Made by a program: the position numbers and the translations under genes. Shown piece by piece: positions 7,148 through 17,986 of a DNA stretch of 64,000 nt (positions are counted from its first letter, which is position 1; each line of letters begins with the position of its first letter). The DNA comes from Roseomonas indoligenes (GTDB lineage: Bacteria > Pseudomonadota > Alphaproteobacteria > Acetobacterales > Acetobacteraceae), in contig NZ_JAGIZA010000019.1 in assembly GCF_017813365.1 (NCBI RefSeq), positions 1 through 64,000 of the forward strand, written 5' to 3'. The notes beneath the pieces are model-generated. The model made no database searches, was not told the origin of the DNA, and saw only the letters and a list, made by a program, of their open reading frames with translations.

Positions 7148-9004
7148 TCAGCGCAGCGCGGTGGCGGCGGGCAGCCCGTCGCGCATCTTCGCCTCAAGAC
7201 GCCCCATCTCGCCCGGCTCCGGATCCAGCCCGAGCGCGCGGCGCCACTGGAAGCGCGCCTCGGCCTGCCGCCCGGCGGCCCAGTACACGTCTCCCAGATG
7301 ATCGTTGATCGTGGCGTTGCGCGATTCCAGTTCGGCCGCCTTCTCCAGCCAGGTGATGGCGCCCTTCAGGTCGCCCAGGCGGAACAGCGCCCAGCCCATG
7401 CTATCCGCGATGTTCCCATCGCCCGGCCGGGCCGCCGCGGCCCGCTCCAGCATCCGCCTGGCTTCCTCCAGCCGCTCGCCGCGCTCCACCCAGCCATAGG
7501 CCAGGTGGTTGAGCAGCGCGGGCTGGTCCGGCGCCAGCGCCAGCGCCTGGCGAAGGTCGGCCTCCGCCGCAGCCCAGTCCCCGGCCTGCTCCCGCGCCAT
7601 GGCGCGGGAGAAGAACAGGGGCCAGTCCGCCGGGCCCGGCTGTCCCAGCCGCCCGATGGCCGTGCCATAGGCCGCCACGGCCTCGGCCCCCCGTCCCTGG
7701 CGGCGCAGCATGTCGGCCAGGGCCAGCTGCGGCTGCGGCGCCTCCGGATAGGCCTCCGCCAGGCGTCGCAGCAGGACCATGGCCTCCTCGCCCCGGCCGA
7801 GCCGGCCGAGCAGCGCAGCCCGGCGCAGCACGACGAAGGGCGCCATCGGGTCGTCGGCGGAAATGCCCTCCAGCACCGTCAGCGCCCCCGTCACGTGCCG
7901 CTCGTCGGCCATGCTTTCGGCTGCCAGGATCCCGGCGGGGGCAAAGCCCGGCCGCAGCCGCAGCGCGAGGCGGGCGAGAATGAGGGAGAGCTCCGGCGCC
8001 CCCTGCCCGCGCAGCGCGGCCCCCAATGCCACCTGCGCCTCCGCCATCCCCTCCACTGGGGAGGCGACGGCCCGGCCCGACAGCGCCGCCCGGCGCGCGG
8101 CAGGCCCCGCGGTCATCGCGATGTCGTCGGAACCCACGGCCATGGCGTCGAACAGCCGGGCCCCATCCGCCTCCCGCCCCGCGCGCGCCAGGATGCCGGC
8201 GGCGATGGTGGTCAGCCGCATGTTCGGCTCGTCCGCCTCGGCCACGGCGATGCGGATCAGCCGCTCCGCATCCCGCGGGCGATTGGCGGTATCGGCAATC
8301 ATCGCCCCGTGCAGCGCCGCCACGCCGCGCAGCGGCCCGCTCTCCGTGAAGGGCCGCAGCGTGGCCAGGGCCGTGTCGGGGTTGCCGCGCCCCGCCTGGG
8401 TCCAGGCGAGCAGCAGCGGCTGGAGGATCTGCGCGCTGCCCTGGCGTGGCAGGGCGCGGATGCGCGCCTCCGCCCGGTCCCACCGCCCGGCCTGGGCATC
8501 GGTCCCGGCCAGCAGCAGGGCGGCCAGCTGGCTCTCCGGCAGGCGCCGGGCCAGGCGCACCGCCTCTGGCCGCCCGTCCATCACGGCGGCGTTGAAGGCG
8601 CGGGTCAGGATCTCCGGCTCGTCCGGCTCGGCGCCCAGCGCGGCCAGAAGCGCATCCGCCGCCACCCCGGCATCGCTCTCATTCGCTGCTAGCCGGCCGG
8701 CCAGATAGGCGCCGAACACGCCCTGCGGCTCCGGGGCAGGCGCCGCGGCCGGGGGCGGCCCACCGCGCCGTGCGGGCCCCGGGGCAGAGGAGCCGGCCTG
8801 CGCCACCACCGGCCCCCCCTCCTCCGCCATCGCCGGCTGACCCCGGCTTTCGCCGGCCGCGCAGCCCGCCAGCAAGGCGGCTGCAAGAAGCGCGGCCCGC
8901 CCGCCCGGCCCGCGTCCCAGCCTGGATCCCGCCCCGAATCTCCTGGGCCCCCTACCCAAGGAGGAGAGAAGGAAGGACCGCTGGGATACCTCGAAGGCCA
9001 TCAT
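7148..9004 (-). CDS. TPR-repeat lipoprotein
   Basis: A 618-residue protein. An N-terminal hydrophobic segment ends in a lipobox (LLAGC, Cys48), predicting an outer-membrane lipoprotein exposed to the periplasm. The rest is alpha-helical with tetratricopeptide repeats, clearest in the C-terminal third (for example [28 protein letters not shown], then [26 protein letters not shown]). It probably acts as a scaffold in envelope assembly; the specific role is unknown. Double ATG at 9004/9001; the longer frame upstream has no family support. It immediately precedes ispE, a pairing common in Rhodospirillales. Confidence 0.88.
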   Translation of the reverse strand: MMAFEVSQRSFLLSSLGRGPRRFGAGSRLGRGPGGRAALLAAALLAGCAAGESRGQPAMAEEGGPVVAQAGSSAPGPARRGGPPPAAAPAPEPQGVFGAYLAGRLAANESDAGVAADALLAALGAEPDEPEILTRAFNAAVMDGRPEAVRLARRLPESQLAALLLAGTDAQAGRWDRAEARIRALPRQGSAQILQPLLLAWTQAGRGNPDTALATLRPFTESGPLRGVAALHGAMIADTANRPRDAERLIRIAVAEADEPNMRLTTIAAGILARAGREADGARLFDAMAVGSDDIAMTAGPAARRAALSGRAVASPVEGMAEAQVALGAALRGQGAPELSLILARLALRLRPGFAPAGILAAESMADERHVTGALTVLEGISADDPMAPFVVLRRAALLGRLGRGEEAMVLLRRLAEAYPEAPQPQLALADMLRRQGRGAEAVAAYGTAIGRLGQPGPADWPLFFSRAMAREQAGDWAAAEADLRQALALAPDQPALLNHLAYGWVERGERLEEARRMLERAAAARPGDGNIADSMGWALFRLGDLKGAITWLEKAAELESRNATINDHLGDVYWAAGRQAEARFQWRRALGLDPEPGEMGRLEAKMRDGLPAATALR

Positions 9005-9224
9005 GCGGCGCAGCGTAGGATCACCCGCCCGTGAGACGCCAGCCTTGCCTTGCGTCAGGCCACCCGCGGAAACCCCGTGTTGCATTTCCGCGATGCCGCG
9101 CCCGGGCCAGCTTTGCAGTGCCCATCGCGATTCTCACACACTCGTTCTCTCAATGTTCTTGACGGCCCCGGGCACCTGACCCCAAATCACGGAGAACAAG
9201 CAGTGAACCCGATCGGAGGCCACC

Positions 9225-10367
9225 ATGCCGGACGGCAGCCTGGGCAGCCCTCTCCTGAACCGTGGAAACACGAGCCGTGACGGCACCCTGGCGGGCCTGC
9301 GGCGCGGCCGCGGCGCCGTGTCCAACCCGGCCAACCGCTTCGAGCGCACCCGCGCGGACGCCTTCGACGATGGCTGGGGCACCCTGGCCGAGGCAATGGC
9401 CGACCTTCCACCGCTGGCCACCAGCCTGACGCGGGATGCCTCCCGCTCCGCCCTCGCCTGGAACGACAGCCCGGACCTCGGCTTCGACCGGTCCATCAAC
9501 CCCTATCGGGGCTGCGAGCACGGCTGCATCTACTGCTACGCCCGTCCCAGCCACGCCTGGATCGGCCTTTCCCCCGGCCTGGACTTCGAATCCCGCCTCC
9601 AGTTCAAGCCCGAGGTAGCGAGCCTGCTGGAGAAGGAGCTGAGCAAGCCTGGCTACACTCCCCGTCCCATTGCGCTCGGCGCCAACACCGACCCCTACCA
9701 GCCGGTGGAGCGCACCCTTGGCCTGACGCGGCAGGTGCTGGAAGTGCTGGACCGCTTCAACCACCCCGTCACGGTCGTCACCAAGTCCGCCGGCGTGCTG
9801 CGCGACCTGGACATCCTGACCCGGATGGCTTCCCGCAACCTCGTGCAGGTCTGCCTCTCCGTCACCACGCTGGACCACCGCCTGGCCCGCATCATGGAGC
9901 CCCGCGCCGCCACCCCGCTGCGCCGCCTGGCCGCGATGCTGGAGCTGCACCGCGCCGGCATCCCCGTCGGCGTCCTCGCCGCCCCCATGATCCCCGGCGT
10001 GAACGACGCGGAGCTGGAGAAGATCCTGGAAGCCGCCCATGCCCACGGCGCCCGCGCCGCCGGCTACGTGCTGCTGCGCCTGCCCCTCGAGATCCGCCAG
10101 ATGTTCGAGGACTGGCTGAACGCGCACATGCCCGACCGCGCCGCCCGCGTCCTCGCCCTGGTCCGGGAGACCCGCGCCGGAAAGACCTACGACTCCCGCT
10201 TCGGCACCCGCCAGACCGGCACCGGCCCCTATGCCGACATGCTCGCCCGCCGCTTCGCCGTGGCGATGAAGCGCCTGGGCCTGGACGGCGCGCGGGAGAA
10301 CGGCTCGTTGGATTGCAGCGCCTTCGCGGTGCCGCGGGCGGAGGCGCGGCAGTTGGAACTGCTGTAG
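9225..10367 (+). CDS. PA0069-family radical SAM protein
   Basis: A 380-residue enzyme of the spore-photolyase-like radical SAM group. The [4Fe-4S] motif is Cys97-x3-Cys101-x2-Cys104 (RGCEHGCIYCYAR), followed by ANTDPYQPVE and the (beta/alpha) barrel. Members are widespread in Gram-negatives; a DNA-repair role is suggested by homology but not shown. A GGAGG ribosome binding site precedes ATG 9225. It is convergent with the OYE gene, with a composite hairpin repeat between. Confidence 0.9.
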   Translation: MPDGSLGSPLLNRGNTSRDGTLAGLRRGRGAVSNPANRFERTRADAFDDGWGTLAEAMADLPPLATSLTRDASRSALAWNDSPDLGFDRSINPYRGCEHGCIYCYARPSHAWIGLSPGLDFESRLQFKPEVASLLEKELSKPGYTPRPIALGANTDPYQPVERTLGLTRQVLEVLDRFNHPVTVVTKSAGVLRDLDILTRMASRNLVQVCLSVTTLDHRLARIMEPRAATPLRRLAAMLELHRAGIPVGVLAAPMIPGVNDAELEKILEAAHAHGARAAGYVLLRLPLEIRQMFEDWLNAHMPDRAARVLALVRETRAGKTYDSRFGTRQTGTGPYADMLARRFAVAMKRLGLDGARENGSLDCSAFAVPRAEARQLELL

Positions 10368-10633
10368 CGCGGATGACCCAGGGGGCGCTGCCCCCTGGAC
10401 CCCCGCCAGGAGCCTGAGGCTCCTGGACCTACATCGGGCTGCCGCGGAACTGACTTGATATGTCAGCCTTCCGCAATCTGAGTCCGTCCTGCCCTTGCAG
10501 TCGCCTCGGCTCCACGAGCCGAGGCGCACCGTCAGCGAAGCAGGATCAACTCGAAGAGAAAGATGATGGGGAGAGGTCCGGGGAGAGGAAGAATTCCTTC
10601 TTCCTCTCCCCGGGACAGACCATCAGCGCCGGA
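10368..10633. repeat. Composite hairpin repeat, copy A
   Basis: Four perfect hairpins in the 266 bp between convergent genes: 10378-10398 (arms CCAGGGGGC), 10406-10426 (CCAGGAGCC, loop TGA), 10502-10526 (11-bp arms CGCCTCGGCTC, loop CAC) and 10578-10613 (16-bp arms CCGGGGAGAGGAAGAA, loop TTCC, containing GAATTC). GGGCTGCCGCGGAA lies at 10436-10449. The outermost hairpins could terminate both flanking genes. Confidence 0.9.
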
Positions 10634-11731
10634 TCAGGCCGCCAGCGCCGGGTAGTCCGTGTACCCGTGCTCGTCCCCGCCGTAGAAGGTCGCCTTGTCC
10701 GGCGTGGCCAGCGGCGCGCCGGCCTTCATGCGCTCCACCAGGTCGGGGTTGGCGATGAAGGGCCGCCCGAAGGCGATCAGGTCGGCGCGCCCCTCGCGCA
10801 GCGCGGTGTCGGCCAGGGCGAAGTCGTAGCCGTTGTTCAGCATGAAGGGGCCGGCGAAGGCCGCCTTCAGGGCCGCGTAGTCGAAGCCCGGCACGATGTC
10901 GCGCGGGCCGCCGGTCGCGCCCTCGATCATATGCAGGTAGGCCAGGTGGAAGGGCGCCAGGGCCTCCACCGCGCGCTTGAAGAGCGGGAAGGGGTCGCTG
11001 TCACTGGCGTCGTTGGCGGGCGTCACTGGGGAGAGGCGGATGCCCGTGCGGTCGGCGCCGATGGCGTCCGTCACGGCCTGGGTCACCTCCAGCATGAGGC
11101 GAGTGCGGTTCTCGATGCTGCCGCCATAGCGGTCCGTGCGCTTGTTGCTGCCGTCGCGCAGGAACTGGTCAATCAGGTAGCCATTGGCCGCGTGGATCTC
11201 CACGCCGTCGAAGCCGGCCTCGCGCGCGTTGCGGGCGGCGGCGGCGTAGGTGGCGACGATGCCGGGGATCTCGTCGATCTCCAGCGCGCGCGGCTCCTCA
11301 TGCGGCTTGAAGCCGGCCTCGGTGAAGGCCTGGCCCTTGGGCGTGATGGCGGAGGGGGCAACAGGCTTCGCGTGGCCGGGCTGCAGGTCGGGGTGGGAGA
11401 TGCGGCCGACATGCCAGAGCTGGGCGACGATCTTGCCGCCCTTGGCGTGCACGGCGGAGGTCACGGCCTTCCAGCCCTGCACCTGCTCCGGGCTGTGGAT
11501 GCCGGGTGTCCAGGCATAGCCCTTGCCCTGCTGCGAGATCTGCGTGGCCTCGGAGATGATGAGGCCGGCGGAGGCGCGCTGGGCGTAGTAGGTGGCTGCG
11601 GTGGGGCGGGGCACATCCCCGGCCAGGGCGCGGCTGCGGGTCAGGGGGGCCATCGCCACACGGTTGGCGAGCGCGATGGCGCCGATGCGGGTGGGCTGGA
11701 AGAGCGGGCTGGCCGCGTTGTCGGTGGGCAA
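10634..11731 (-). CDS. Old Yellow Enzyme family alkene reductase (NADH:flavin oxidoreductase)
   Basis: A 365-residue FMN-binding TIM-barrel of the NemA/OYE type. It shows MAPLTRSRA at the N-terminus, LWHVGRISHP, the substrate-binding HAANGYLIDQFLRD, the SNKRTDRYGGSIENR signature, and a C-terminal FGRPFIANPDL phosphate-binding segment. It would reduce activated C=C bonds or nitro/nitrate esters with NAD(P)H. I chose TTG 11731, which has GAGG just upstream and gives the family length; the frame can extend to 11836 but the extra residues are not family-like. Confidence 0.92.
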   Translation of the reverse strand: MPTDNAASPLFQPTRIGAIALANRVAMAPLTRSRALAGDVPRPTAATYYAQRASAGLIISEATQISQQGKGYAWTPGIHSPEQVQGWKAVTSAVHAKGGKIVAQLWHVGRISHPDLQPGHAKPVAPSAITPKGQAFTEAGFKPHEEPRALEIDEIPGIVATYAAAARNAREAGFDGVEIHAANGYLIDQFLRDGSNKRTDRYGGSIENRTRLMLEVTQAVTDAIGADRTGIRLSPVTPANDASDSDPFPLFKRAVEALAPFHLAYLHMIEGATGGPRDIVPGFDYAALKAAFAGPFMLNNGYDFALADTALREGRADLIAFGRPFIANPDLVERMKAGAPLATPDKATFYGGDEHGYTDYPALAA

Positions 11732-11859
11732 GGCTGCATCCTCGGATAGGGGCCGGGCAGGAAGCCAGGCAATCACGGGGCCATCTGGGGCGCGCCCGCC
11801 GGGGATGCACGGGGAAGGGGCGGGCATGGCAGCCATGCCCCCACCCCTCTACCCGCGGG

Positions 11860-12795
11860 TTATCCCAGGAGTCCCATGGCCCCGCGCCCGGGCGGCAGGT
11901 TCGTCACCCCCGCAGCGCGTGGGTTCCACCACCAGCCGCCGCCGGGGCCCACCACCACCCCGGCCTGGAAGCGCGGAGCGGGCACGTAGCGCGCCTGCCC
12001 GGCCAGGATGGCGGCGCCGCGCGGCGTGGGGGCATGGGGCGCGTCGCGCCCGATTAGGCGGCGCGTTCCGGTGGACAGGCGTTTCACCACATCGCGCAGG
12101 ATCAGGTCGGTCAGGGGAAAGACGGAGTCGCCCGCCTCCAGGGCGCGCAGCAGGGTGGCCTCATCCCCCGCACCGGCGGCCAGGGCCTGCATCACCCGCC
12201 GCTCCGTCAGCCCCAGTCCGTCCGTGACCCAGGGCAGGTCCTGCAGATGGCGGCGCATGGCGCGGGCCAGATGCGGCAGGGGCAGGGCGCGGCGGGAGAG
12301 GCTGTCCAGCGCCGTCGGGTCTTCCGCCGCGAAGGCGCGCCAGGCCTCGGCGCCGGCCTCCACCGCGGACCAGGGCAGCGGCTCCGGCACCAGCGCCTCC
12401 AGCTCCGCTTGCGGCAGGTGGGCGAAAGGGCGCACTCCGTCGGCGGGCATCAGGAAAAGGCGGCCGGCAAGGTTCGGCCATTCCGCGAGCAGCGACAGAA
12501 GGCGGATCAGCACCGCCTGGTCCCAAAGGTCGTGCTCGAACCACAGCAGGATGCGGCCGTATTCCGGCAATCCCCGCAGCGCCAGGTACTCCGCGCCCAG
12601 CCGCGCCCGCACCGCGCCCACGTCGTGCACGTAATGCCCCGCCACGAAGGCGGCGCGGCGGGAGACGTATTCCCCGGGAAACTCCCCGTGCACCGGCCCC
12701 TGGCAGACGGGATCGGCGAGGCAGAGGTAATCCCCCGGCACGCGCCCGCGCAGATCGTCGCCGCAGCGGATGGAAGCGGTGGCCTCCACCGTCAC
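11860..12795 (-). CDS. DUF1835-domain protein
   Basis: A 311-residue protein starting at GTG 12795, which overlaps the purD stop (GTGA), so it is translationally coupled to purD. It has the DUF1835 pattern: an N-terminal [10 protein letters not shown]...[12 protein letters not shown] and a middle segment [21 protein letters not shown]. The C-terminal part is a probable winged-helix-like region ([13 protein letters not shown]). Function is unknown. The longer frame reaching 13185 runs through purD in another frame and was discarded. Confidence 0.85.
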   Translation of the reverse strand: MTVEATASIRCGDDLRGRVPGDYLCLADPVCQGPVHGEFPGEYVSRRAAFVAGHYVHDVGAVRARLGAEYLALRGLPEYGRILLWFEHDLWDQAVLIRLLSLLAEWPNLAGRLFLMPADGVRPFAHLPQAELEALVPEPLPWSAVEAGAEAWRAFAAEDPTALDSLSRRALPLPHLARAMRRHLQDLPWVTDGLGLTERRVMQALAAGAGDEATLLRALEAGDSVFPLTDLILRDVVKRLSTGTRRLIGRDAPHAPTPRGAAILAGQARYVPAPRFQAGVVVGPGGGWWWNPRAAGVTNLPPGRGAMGLLG

Positions 12796-14060
12796 AAGGC
12801 CCGATGGGCGATGTCGCGCCGGCAGAAGCCGCCGGGCCAGTCCAGCGCGTCCACCGCGGCATAGGCGGCGTCCCGCGCCGCCTGAAGGTTTCCGGCGGTG
12901 GCGGCGACACCCAGCACGCGCCCGCCGGCCGAGACCACGGCCCCATCCGCCCCGCGCGCCGTGCCCGCGTGGAACACGCGCGCGCCGGGGACCGCGGCGG
13001 CGCGGTCCAGCCCGCTGATCGGCTCGCCCTTCGCCACGGCGCCGGGATAGCCGCGCGCGGCCACCACCACGACGAGGGCGGGGTCGTCGGACCACTCCAG
13101 CGAGACGCCGGAGAGGTCCCCCCTCGCGGCGGCCAGCAGGGCGGGAAGCAGGTCGGATTGCAGGCGCATCATCAGCACCTGGCACTCGGGATCACCGAAG
13201 CGGACGTTGAACTCGATTACCCGCGGCCCGGTGGCGGTGAGCATGAGGCCGACGAAGAGCACGCCGCGGAAGGGCGCGCCGCGGCGGGCCATCTCGGCGA
13301 GCGTCGGCTCCACGACGCGGGCCATCACCTCGTCCCGCATCGCATCGGTGAAGGCGGGTGAGGGGGAGTAGGCGCCCATGCCGCCGGTGTTCGGGCCGGT
13401 ATCGCCATCCCCCACGCGCTTGTGGTCCTGCGCTGCGGCCATCGGCACGGCGCGGGTCCCGTCGCAGAGGGCGAAGAAGGAAGCCTCCTCCCCGGTCATG
13501 CACTCCTCGACCACCACGGAGGCGCCCGCCGCGCCGTGGACGCGGCTCTCCATGATGTCGGCGACCGCGGCCTCGGCCTCCTCCACCGTCTCCGCCACCA
13601 CCACGCCCTTGCCGGCGGCCAGCCCGTCCGCCTTCACCACGATGGGGGCGCCCTGCGCGCGGACATAGGCGCGGGCGGCGTCCGGGTCGTCGAACCGCTT
13701 CCAGGCGGCGGTGGGGGCGCCGGCGGCATCCAGCACGTCCTTGGTGAAGGCCTTGGAACCCTCCAGCATCGCGGCGGCGGCGGAAGGCCCGAAGCAGGGG
13801 ATCCCCGCCCCGGCGCAGGCGTCGGCCAGGCCCAGCGTCAGCGGCACCTCCGGTCCTGCCACCACCAGCTCCACGCCCTTCTCCCGCGCGAAGCCGACAA
13901 GGGCGGGGATGTCCTCCACCCCGATCCCCACGCACTCGGCATGGGCGGCGATGCCGGGATTCCCCGGGGCGGCCCAGAGCTTCGTGAGAAGCGGGCTTCC
14001 CGCGATGCGCCAAGCCAGGGCGTGCTCCCGCCCGCCACCACCGACCAGAAGGACCTTCAT
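12792..14060 (-). CDS. purD: Phosphoribosylamine-glycine ligase
   Basis: GAR synthetase, step 2 of de novo purine synthesis: ATP + phosphoribosylamine + glycine. 422 residues, standard length. The N-terminal Rossmann-like [19 protein letters not shown] is followed by an ATP-grasp domain ([16 protein letters not shown], then [10 protein letters not shown] and [15 protein letters not shown] with metal-binding Glu/Asn) and the C-terminal GARS-C domain. The gene heads a two-gene unit with the DUF1835 gene. Confidence 0.97.
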   Translation of the reverse strand: MKVLLVGGGGREHALAWRIAGSPLLTKLWAAPGNPGIAAHAECVGIGVEDIPALVGFAREKGVELVVAGPEVPLTLGLADACAGAGIPCFGPSAAAAMLEGSKAFTKDVLDAAGAPTAAWKRFDDPDAARAYVRAQGAPIVVKADGLAAGKGVVVAETVEEAEAAVADIMESRVHGAAGASVVVEECMTGEEASFFALCDGTRAVPMAAAQDHKRVGDGDTGPNTGGMGAYSPSPAFTDAMRDEVMARVVEPTLAEMARRGAPFRGVLFVGLMLTATGPRVIEFNVRFGDPECQVLMMRLQSDLLPALLAAARGDLSGVSLEWSDDPALVVVVAARGYPGAVAKGEPISGLDRAAAVPGARVFHAGTARGADGAVVSAGGRVLGVAATAGNLQAARDAAYAAVDALDWPGGFCRRDIAHRAL

Positions 14061-14125
14061 CGCAGCCCGAGCCCCCGTTGCCTTCGGCGGCGTTATGCCC
14101 GCGCGGCCCCCTTCCGTCGCCCCCC

Positions 14126-15307
14126 TCAGGTCACCAGCGGGAAGAACACGCAGAACCCCGTGCCACGGGCCTGCTCCGCCCGCGCCATCTTGCCGCCGAC
14201 CTGGTCCACCAGCCGCCGCACCAGCTCCGTGCCGGAGCTGCCCGCGCGGATCGGCCCCATCCCCACCCCGTCGTCGCGCACGCAGAGCCGCGCCTCGCCG
14301 CCCGGGGGAATGGCGAACTCCACGCGGATGATGCCCGACGCTCCCTCGGGGAAGGCGTGCTTCAGCGCGTTCGTCACCAGCTCGTTCACGATGAGGCCGA
14401 GCGGCACGGCGCGGGCATGGGGCATCATCACGGGCTCCAGCGCCGTCTCCACCGCGATCTCCGCCCGCCGCTGGGAGAGGTTGCCGCAGAGCGCGTGAAG
14501 ATACTCCGCCAGATCCACCTGCCCGGTGCCGCCGTGCAGGTTCAGGTGGTCGTGCGCCACCCCGATCGCCGCCACCCGGTCCAGCGCCTCACCCAGGATC
14601 TTCCGCGCCTCCCCCTCCGGCAGGCGCCGGCGCTGGAGGACGAGGAGGGAGAGGACGAGCTGGAGGTCGTTCTTGCTGCGGTGCTGCAGCTCGCCCCGCA
14701 GCAGCCGCTCCTGCGCCAGCTGCCGGGCCGCATCGGCGGCCGCGTCCACGGCGTCCTGCGCGCCCAGCCTGCCGCGCAGCGCGAGGCCGAGCGTATTGGC
14801 GAGGGCAAGCAGGAACCGCACGTCGTCCGGCCCGAAGCTCCGCGGCGCGTCGCTGTCAACCTCCAGAACGCCCCAGACATCGCCGTCCACCGCCACGGGC
14901 ACGTTGAGGGCGGAGACGATGCCATGGTCCCGCAGCACGGCGGGGTAGCGGAACTCCCGGTCGTTCGGCAGGTCGTCCACCACGTTGGGCAGCCGCGTCC
15001 GCAGCGCCTGGCCGGGCAGGGAGGCGAGGTCGGTGCCGAGGCTGACATGCCCGACCACGCCGGGGTTCCAGCCCACCCCCGCCACGATCAGCAGGTCCCC
15101 GTGATCCGGCCGGTGCTGCAGCGCCTTCGTGTGCTGGATCCCGATCCCGCGGGAGGCCTGCACGCAGGCCAGCTGGACCAGCCGCGCCGCATCGCTCGTC
15201 TCCGCCGCCATGCGCGCGAAATCATTGAGGATCTCGCCGTAGCGGCGCAGCCGCGCGAGCTGCTCCTCCACGGGGATATCGGCGGCATCCGCGGGCATGG
15301 TGGGCAT
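14126..15307 (-). CDS. GAF-domain sensor histidine kinase, HWE/HisKA_2 type
   Basis: A 393-residue cytoplasmic kinase with no membrane segment. A GAF domain fills roughly residues 20-185. A HisKA_2 phosphoacceptor region follows ([18 protein letters not shown], His near 207) and a HATPase domain with the N box [17 protein letters not shown] and G boxes RDDGVGM and [17 protein letters not shown]. No response regulator is adjacent, so its partner is elsewhere. It is divergent from xseA with about 95 bp between. Confidence 0.92.
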   Translation of the reverse strand: MPTMPADAADIPVEEQLARLRRYGEILNDFARMAAETSDAARLVQLACVQASRGIGIQHTKALQHRPDHGDLLIVAGVGWNPGVVGHVSLGTDLASLPGQALRTRLPNVVDDLPNDREFRYPAVLRDHGIVSALNVPVAVDGDVWGVLEVDSDAPRSFGPDDVRFLLALANTLGLALRGRLGAQDAVDAAADAARQLAQERLLRGELQHRSKNDLQLVLSLLVLQRRRLPEGEARKILGEALDRVAAIGVAHDHLNLHGGTGQVDLAEYLHALCGNLSQRRAEIAVETALEPVMMPHARAVPLGLIVNELVTNALKHAFPEGASGIIRVEFAIPPGGEARLCVRDDGVGMGPIRAGSSGTELVRRLVDQVGGKMARAEQARGTGFCVFFPLVT

Positions 15308-15403
15308 CGATCCTCATATGTTATCCCCACGCAAGGGACCAGGCGGGCCAAGGTTTCCCCCGTCCGCGTGGCGTGAACAAGCGGAAAAGGCCATAATCCC
15401 GCG

Positions 15404-16981
15404 ATGGACGCCCCCGTGAGCAACATCCCCGAGTACAGCGTTTCCGAGATCTCGGGCGCGGTGAAGCGCACGCTCGAGAGCGCCTTCGGCCGCATCCGCG
15501 TGCGCGGCGAGATCACGGAGTTCAAGACCTATCCGTCCGGCCACTCCTACCTGTCCATGAAGGACGAGGCGGGGACGATCCGCGCCATCATCTGGCGCGG
15601 CGCGCTCTCCAGGCTGGCCGTGAAACCGGAGAACGGGGTGGAGGTGATCGCCACGGGCAAGATCACCGCCTCCGACAAGCGCTCCGACTACGCGCTGCAG
15701 ATCGAGAAGCTGGAATATGCGGGGGAAGGCGCGCTGCTGGCGCGGATCGAGAAGCTGCGCCTGCGCCTGGGCGCGGAAGGTCTGTTCGAGGAGGCGCGCA
15801 AGCGCCCCCTGCCCTTCCTGCCGGAGGTGGTCGGCGTGATCACGAGCGAGAAGGGCGCGGTGCTGCAGGACATCCGCACCACCCTCGCCCGCCGCTTCCC
15901 GCGCCGCGTGCTGCTGATCCCCGTCACGGTGCAGGGCCAGGGCGCGGCGGAGCAGGTCGCGGCCGCCATCGCCACCATGGGCGGGCTCTCGCCGCTCGGC
16001 CGCATCCCGCGCCCCGATGTCGTCATCGTCGCGCGCGGCGGCGGCAGCCTGGAAGACCTGATGGCCTTCAACGAGGAGGCGGTGGTGCGCGCCGCCGCCG
16101 CCTCGCCCATCCCGCTCATCTCCGCCGTCGGGCATGAGACGGACACGACGCTGATCGACTTTGCCTCCGACCGCCGCGCGCCCACGCCCACCGCCGCCGC
16201 CGAGCTCGCCGTGCCGGCGCGGGAGGAGCTGATGGCCGTGCTGGCGCAGCGTGGCACGCGGCTGGCGCGCGCCGGGCACTCGGTGATCGATCGCGGCCGC
16301 CTGCGCCTGGCGCGCGCCTCCTCCGGCCTGCCGGACCTGCCCGCGCTCGTCGCTGCCGGGCGGAACCGGCTGGAGGATCGCGGCCACCGGCTGCAGCTGG
16401 CGCCGCGCGCGCTGATCGCGACCAGGCGCCGCGCGCTGGAAAGCACGGCCGCGCGCCTGCCGCGGCCACAGGAAAGCATCGCGCGCCAGCGAAGCGCGCT
16501 GGATCTTCTCGGCGTGCGGATCGGCGGCGCCGCGCGCGCCGTGCTGGCCCGCCAATCCCGCCGGCTGGCGCTGGCCCCCGACCCCGCGCCGCTGTTGCGC
16601 GGCCGGATGCGGGAGGGGCGTGCGGCGCTGCTGCGCGCGGAGGAACGGCTGTATGCCGTCGCCCGGCGCCGCGTGGTGGAGCGCGGCGCGGCCCTGGCCC
16701 GCATCCCCGATCCCACGCCCTTCGTGCTGGGCCGCCTGCGGGAGCGGCGGGCGGCGCTGGATGGCCTCGCCGCCCGGCTGGAAGGCGCCTCCTACGGTGC
16801 GCTGCTGGAGCGCGGCTTCGCCCTGGTGCGCGACGCTTCCGGCCAGCCCGTGACCGCCGCTGCCGCCGTCTCCCCAGGCCAGAAGCTGCTGCTGCAATTC
16901 GCCGACGGCAGCGTGAACGTGACCGACGATCGTGCGAAGCGGCGCGGCAAATCCGCAGCGGCACAGGACACGCTGCTGTAG
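15404..16981 (+). CDS. xseA: Exodeoxyribonuclease VII large subunit
   Basis: ExoVII degrades single-stranded DNA to oligonucleotides. The 525-residue protein has the N-terminal OB-fold (NIPEYSVSEISGAVKRTLE ... VRGEITEFKTYPSGHSYLSMKDE) and the catalytic domain with GVITSEKGAVLQDI, IVARGGGSLEDLMAFN and SAVGHETDTTLIDFASDRRAPTPTAAAE. The Ala/Arg-rich C-terminal half is the long coiled coil that binds XseB. XseB is not in the window. An M23 peptidase gene follows 11 bp downstream. Confidence 0.96.
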   Translation: MDAPVSNIPEYSVSEISGAVKRTLESAFGRIRVRGEITEFKTYPSGHSYLSMKDEAGTIRAIIWRGALSRLAVKPENGVEVIATGKITASDKRSDYALQIEKLEYAGEGALLARIEKLRLRLGAEGLFEEARKRPLPFLPEVVGVITSEKGAVLQDIRTTLARRFPRRVLLIPVTVQGQGAAEQVAAAIATMGGLSPLGRIPRPDVVIVARGGGSLEDLMAFNEEAVVRAAAASPIPLISAVGHETDTTLIDFASDRRAPTPTAAAELAVPAREELMAVLAQRGTRLARAGHSVIDRGRLRLARASSGLPDLPALVAAGRNRLEDRGHRLQLAPRALIATRRRALESTAARLPRPQESIARQRSALDLLGVRIGGAARAVLARQSRRLALAPDPAPLLRGRMREGRAALLRAEERLYAVARRRVVERGAALARIPDPTPFVLGRLRERRAALDGLAARLEGASYGALLERGFALVRDASGQPVTAAAAVSPGQKLLLQFADGSVNVTDDRAKRRGKSAAAQDTLL

Positions 16982-16992
16982 AAGCTGCGGCC

Positions 16993-17799
16993 ATGACCGC
17001 CCTGCCCCGCCGCGCCGCCATCGCTTTCCCAGCGCTCCTCCTCGCCCGCGCGGCCTATGCGGCGGTGGTGCTGCCGGATCGGATCGCGCAGGGTGCATTG
17101 GTCACCGGCCGCGCCGATCCCGGCACGCGCCTGACCTTCGAGGGCAAGTCGGTTCGCGTCTCGCCGCAGGGCGTCTTCGCCTTCGGCCTGGGCCGCGACG
17201 CCGGCGCGCACGCCACGCTGGGCATCGTCTCGCCCGATGGAAGGCGCGAGGAGCGGGGCTTCGCCGTCGCGCCCCGCGAATGGGACATCCAGCGCCTGAA
17301 CGGCCTGCCCGGTCGCATGGTAACGCCCGATGCCGAGGCCCTGGCCCGCATCCGCGCGGAGCAGGAGCGCCTGAACGCCGCCCGCCGCACCGACACCGCG
17401 ACGCCCTTCTTCGCGGAGGGCTTCGCCTGGCCGGCGGAAGGCCGCATCAGCGGCGTCTACGGCAGCCAGCGCATCCTGAACGGGGAACCCCGCGCGCCGC
17501 ATCTCGGCCTCGACATCGCTGTGCCCGTCGGCACCCCGCTCCACGCCGCCGCCGGCGGGCGCGTGACGCTGGCGGAGGACCTCTACTTCACGGGCAACAC
17601 GATGCTGATCGAGCACGGGCACGGGGTGACCACCCTCTATGCCCACATGTCCCGCCTGGACCTGCGGGAGGGCGATGCCGTCGCGCGCGGACAGGTTATC
17701 GGCCTCTCCGGCGCCACGGGGCGCGTCACGGGGCCGCACCTGCATCTCGGGCTGTTCTGGCTCTCCACGTCGCTGGATCCGCGGCCGGTTCTGCCCTGA
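16993..17799 (+). CDS. M23-family metallopeptidase (LytM domain)
   Basis: A 268-residue exported protein with a signal peptide (positively charged N-terminus, hydrophobic core, cleavage after about AAYA, residue 23). The C-terminal LytM/M23 domain has zinc ligands in HLGLDIAVP (His, Asp) and HLHLGLFW (His-x-His), and the YAHMS segment. It is a probable peptidoglycan endopeptidase or an amidase activator. The N-terminal part is a beta-rich domain found in this family. It follows xseA by 11 bp. Confidence 0.92.
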   Translation: MTALPRRAAIAFPALLLARAAYAAVVLPDRIAQGALVTGRADPGTRLTFEGKSVRVSPQGVFAFGLGRDAGAHATLGIVSPDGRREERGFAVAPREWDIQRLNGLPGRMVTPDAEALARIRAEQERLNAARRTDTATPFFAEGFAWPAEGRISGVYGSQRILNGEPRAPHLGLDIAVPVGTPLHAAAGGRVTLAEDLYFTGNTMLIEHGHGVTTLYAHMSRLDLREGDAVARGQVIGLSGATGRVTGPHLHLGLFWLSTSLDPRPVLP

Positions 17800-17986
17800 G
17801 GCTAACCCTGCGCCGAGGCTCCAGTGCCTCGGCCTGGGACAGGACCGCAGGCGCTACCAATGGGTCACGGCGCCGGCAGCGATCAGCGGTATCCGCGGCA
17901 GCCCGAAAGAGGAAGATGATGAGGGTCTGGGGGAAGAATTCCTTCTTCCCCCGGCTCGGGAGGCGGAGCCTCCCGGGTTCACGCGC
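17800..17986. repeat. Composite hairpin repeat, copy B
   Basis: Hairpins at 17812-17833 (arms GCCGAGGC), 17929-17952 (arms GGGGGAAGAA, loop TTCC, containing GAATTC) and 17957-17975 (arms CGGGAGGC, loop GGA). A CCGCGGCAGCCC half-stem lies at about 17893-17904. It sits directly after the M23 gene stop. Confidence 0.85.

Noticed and set aside
10578-10613. Simple Rho-independent terminator only
   Set aside because: No T-run follows the stem and the same hairpin recurs in mirrored orientation with other fixed parts, so it is treated as part of a repeat family that may also terminate.
15314-17098. 594-codon minus-strand frame
   Set aside because: Antisense to xseA; no domain.
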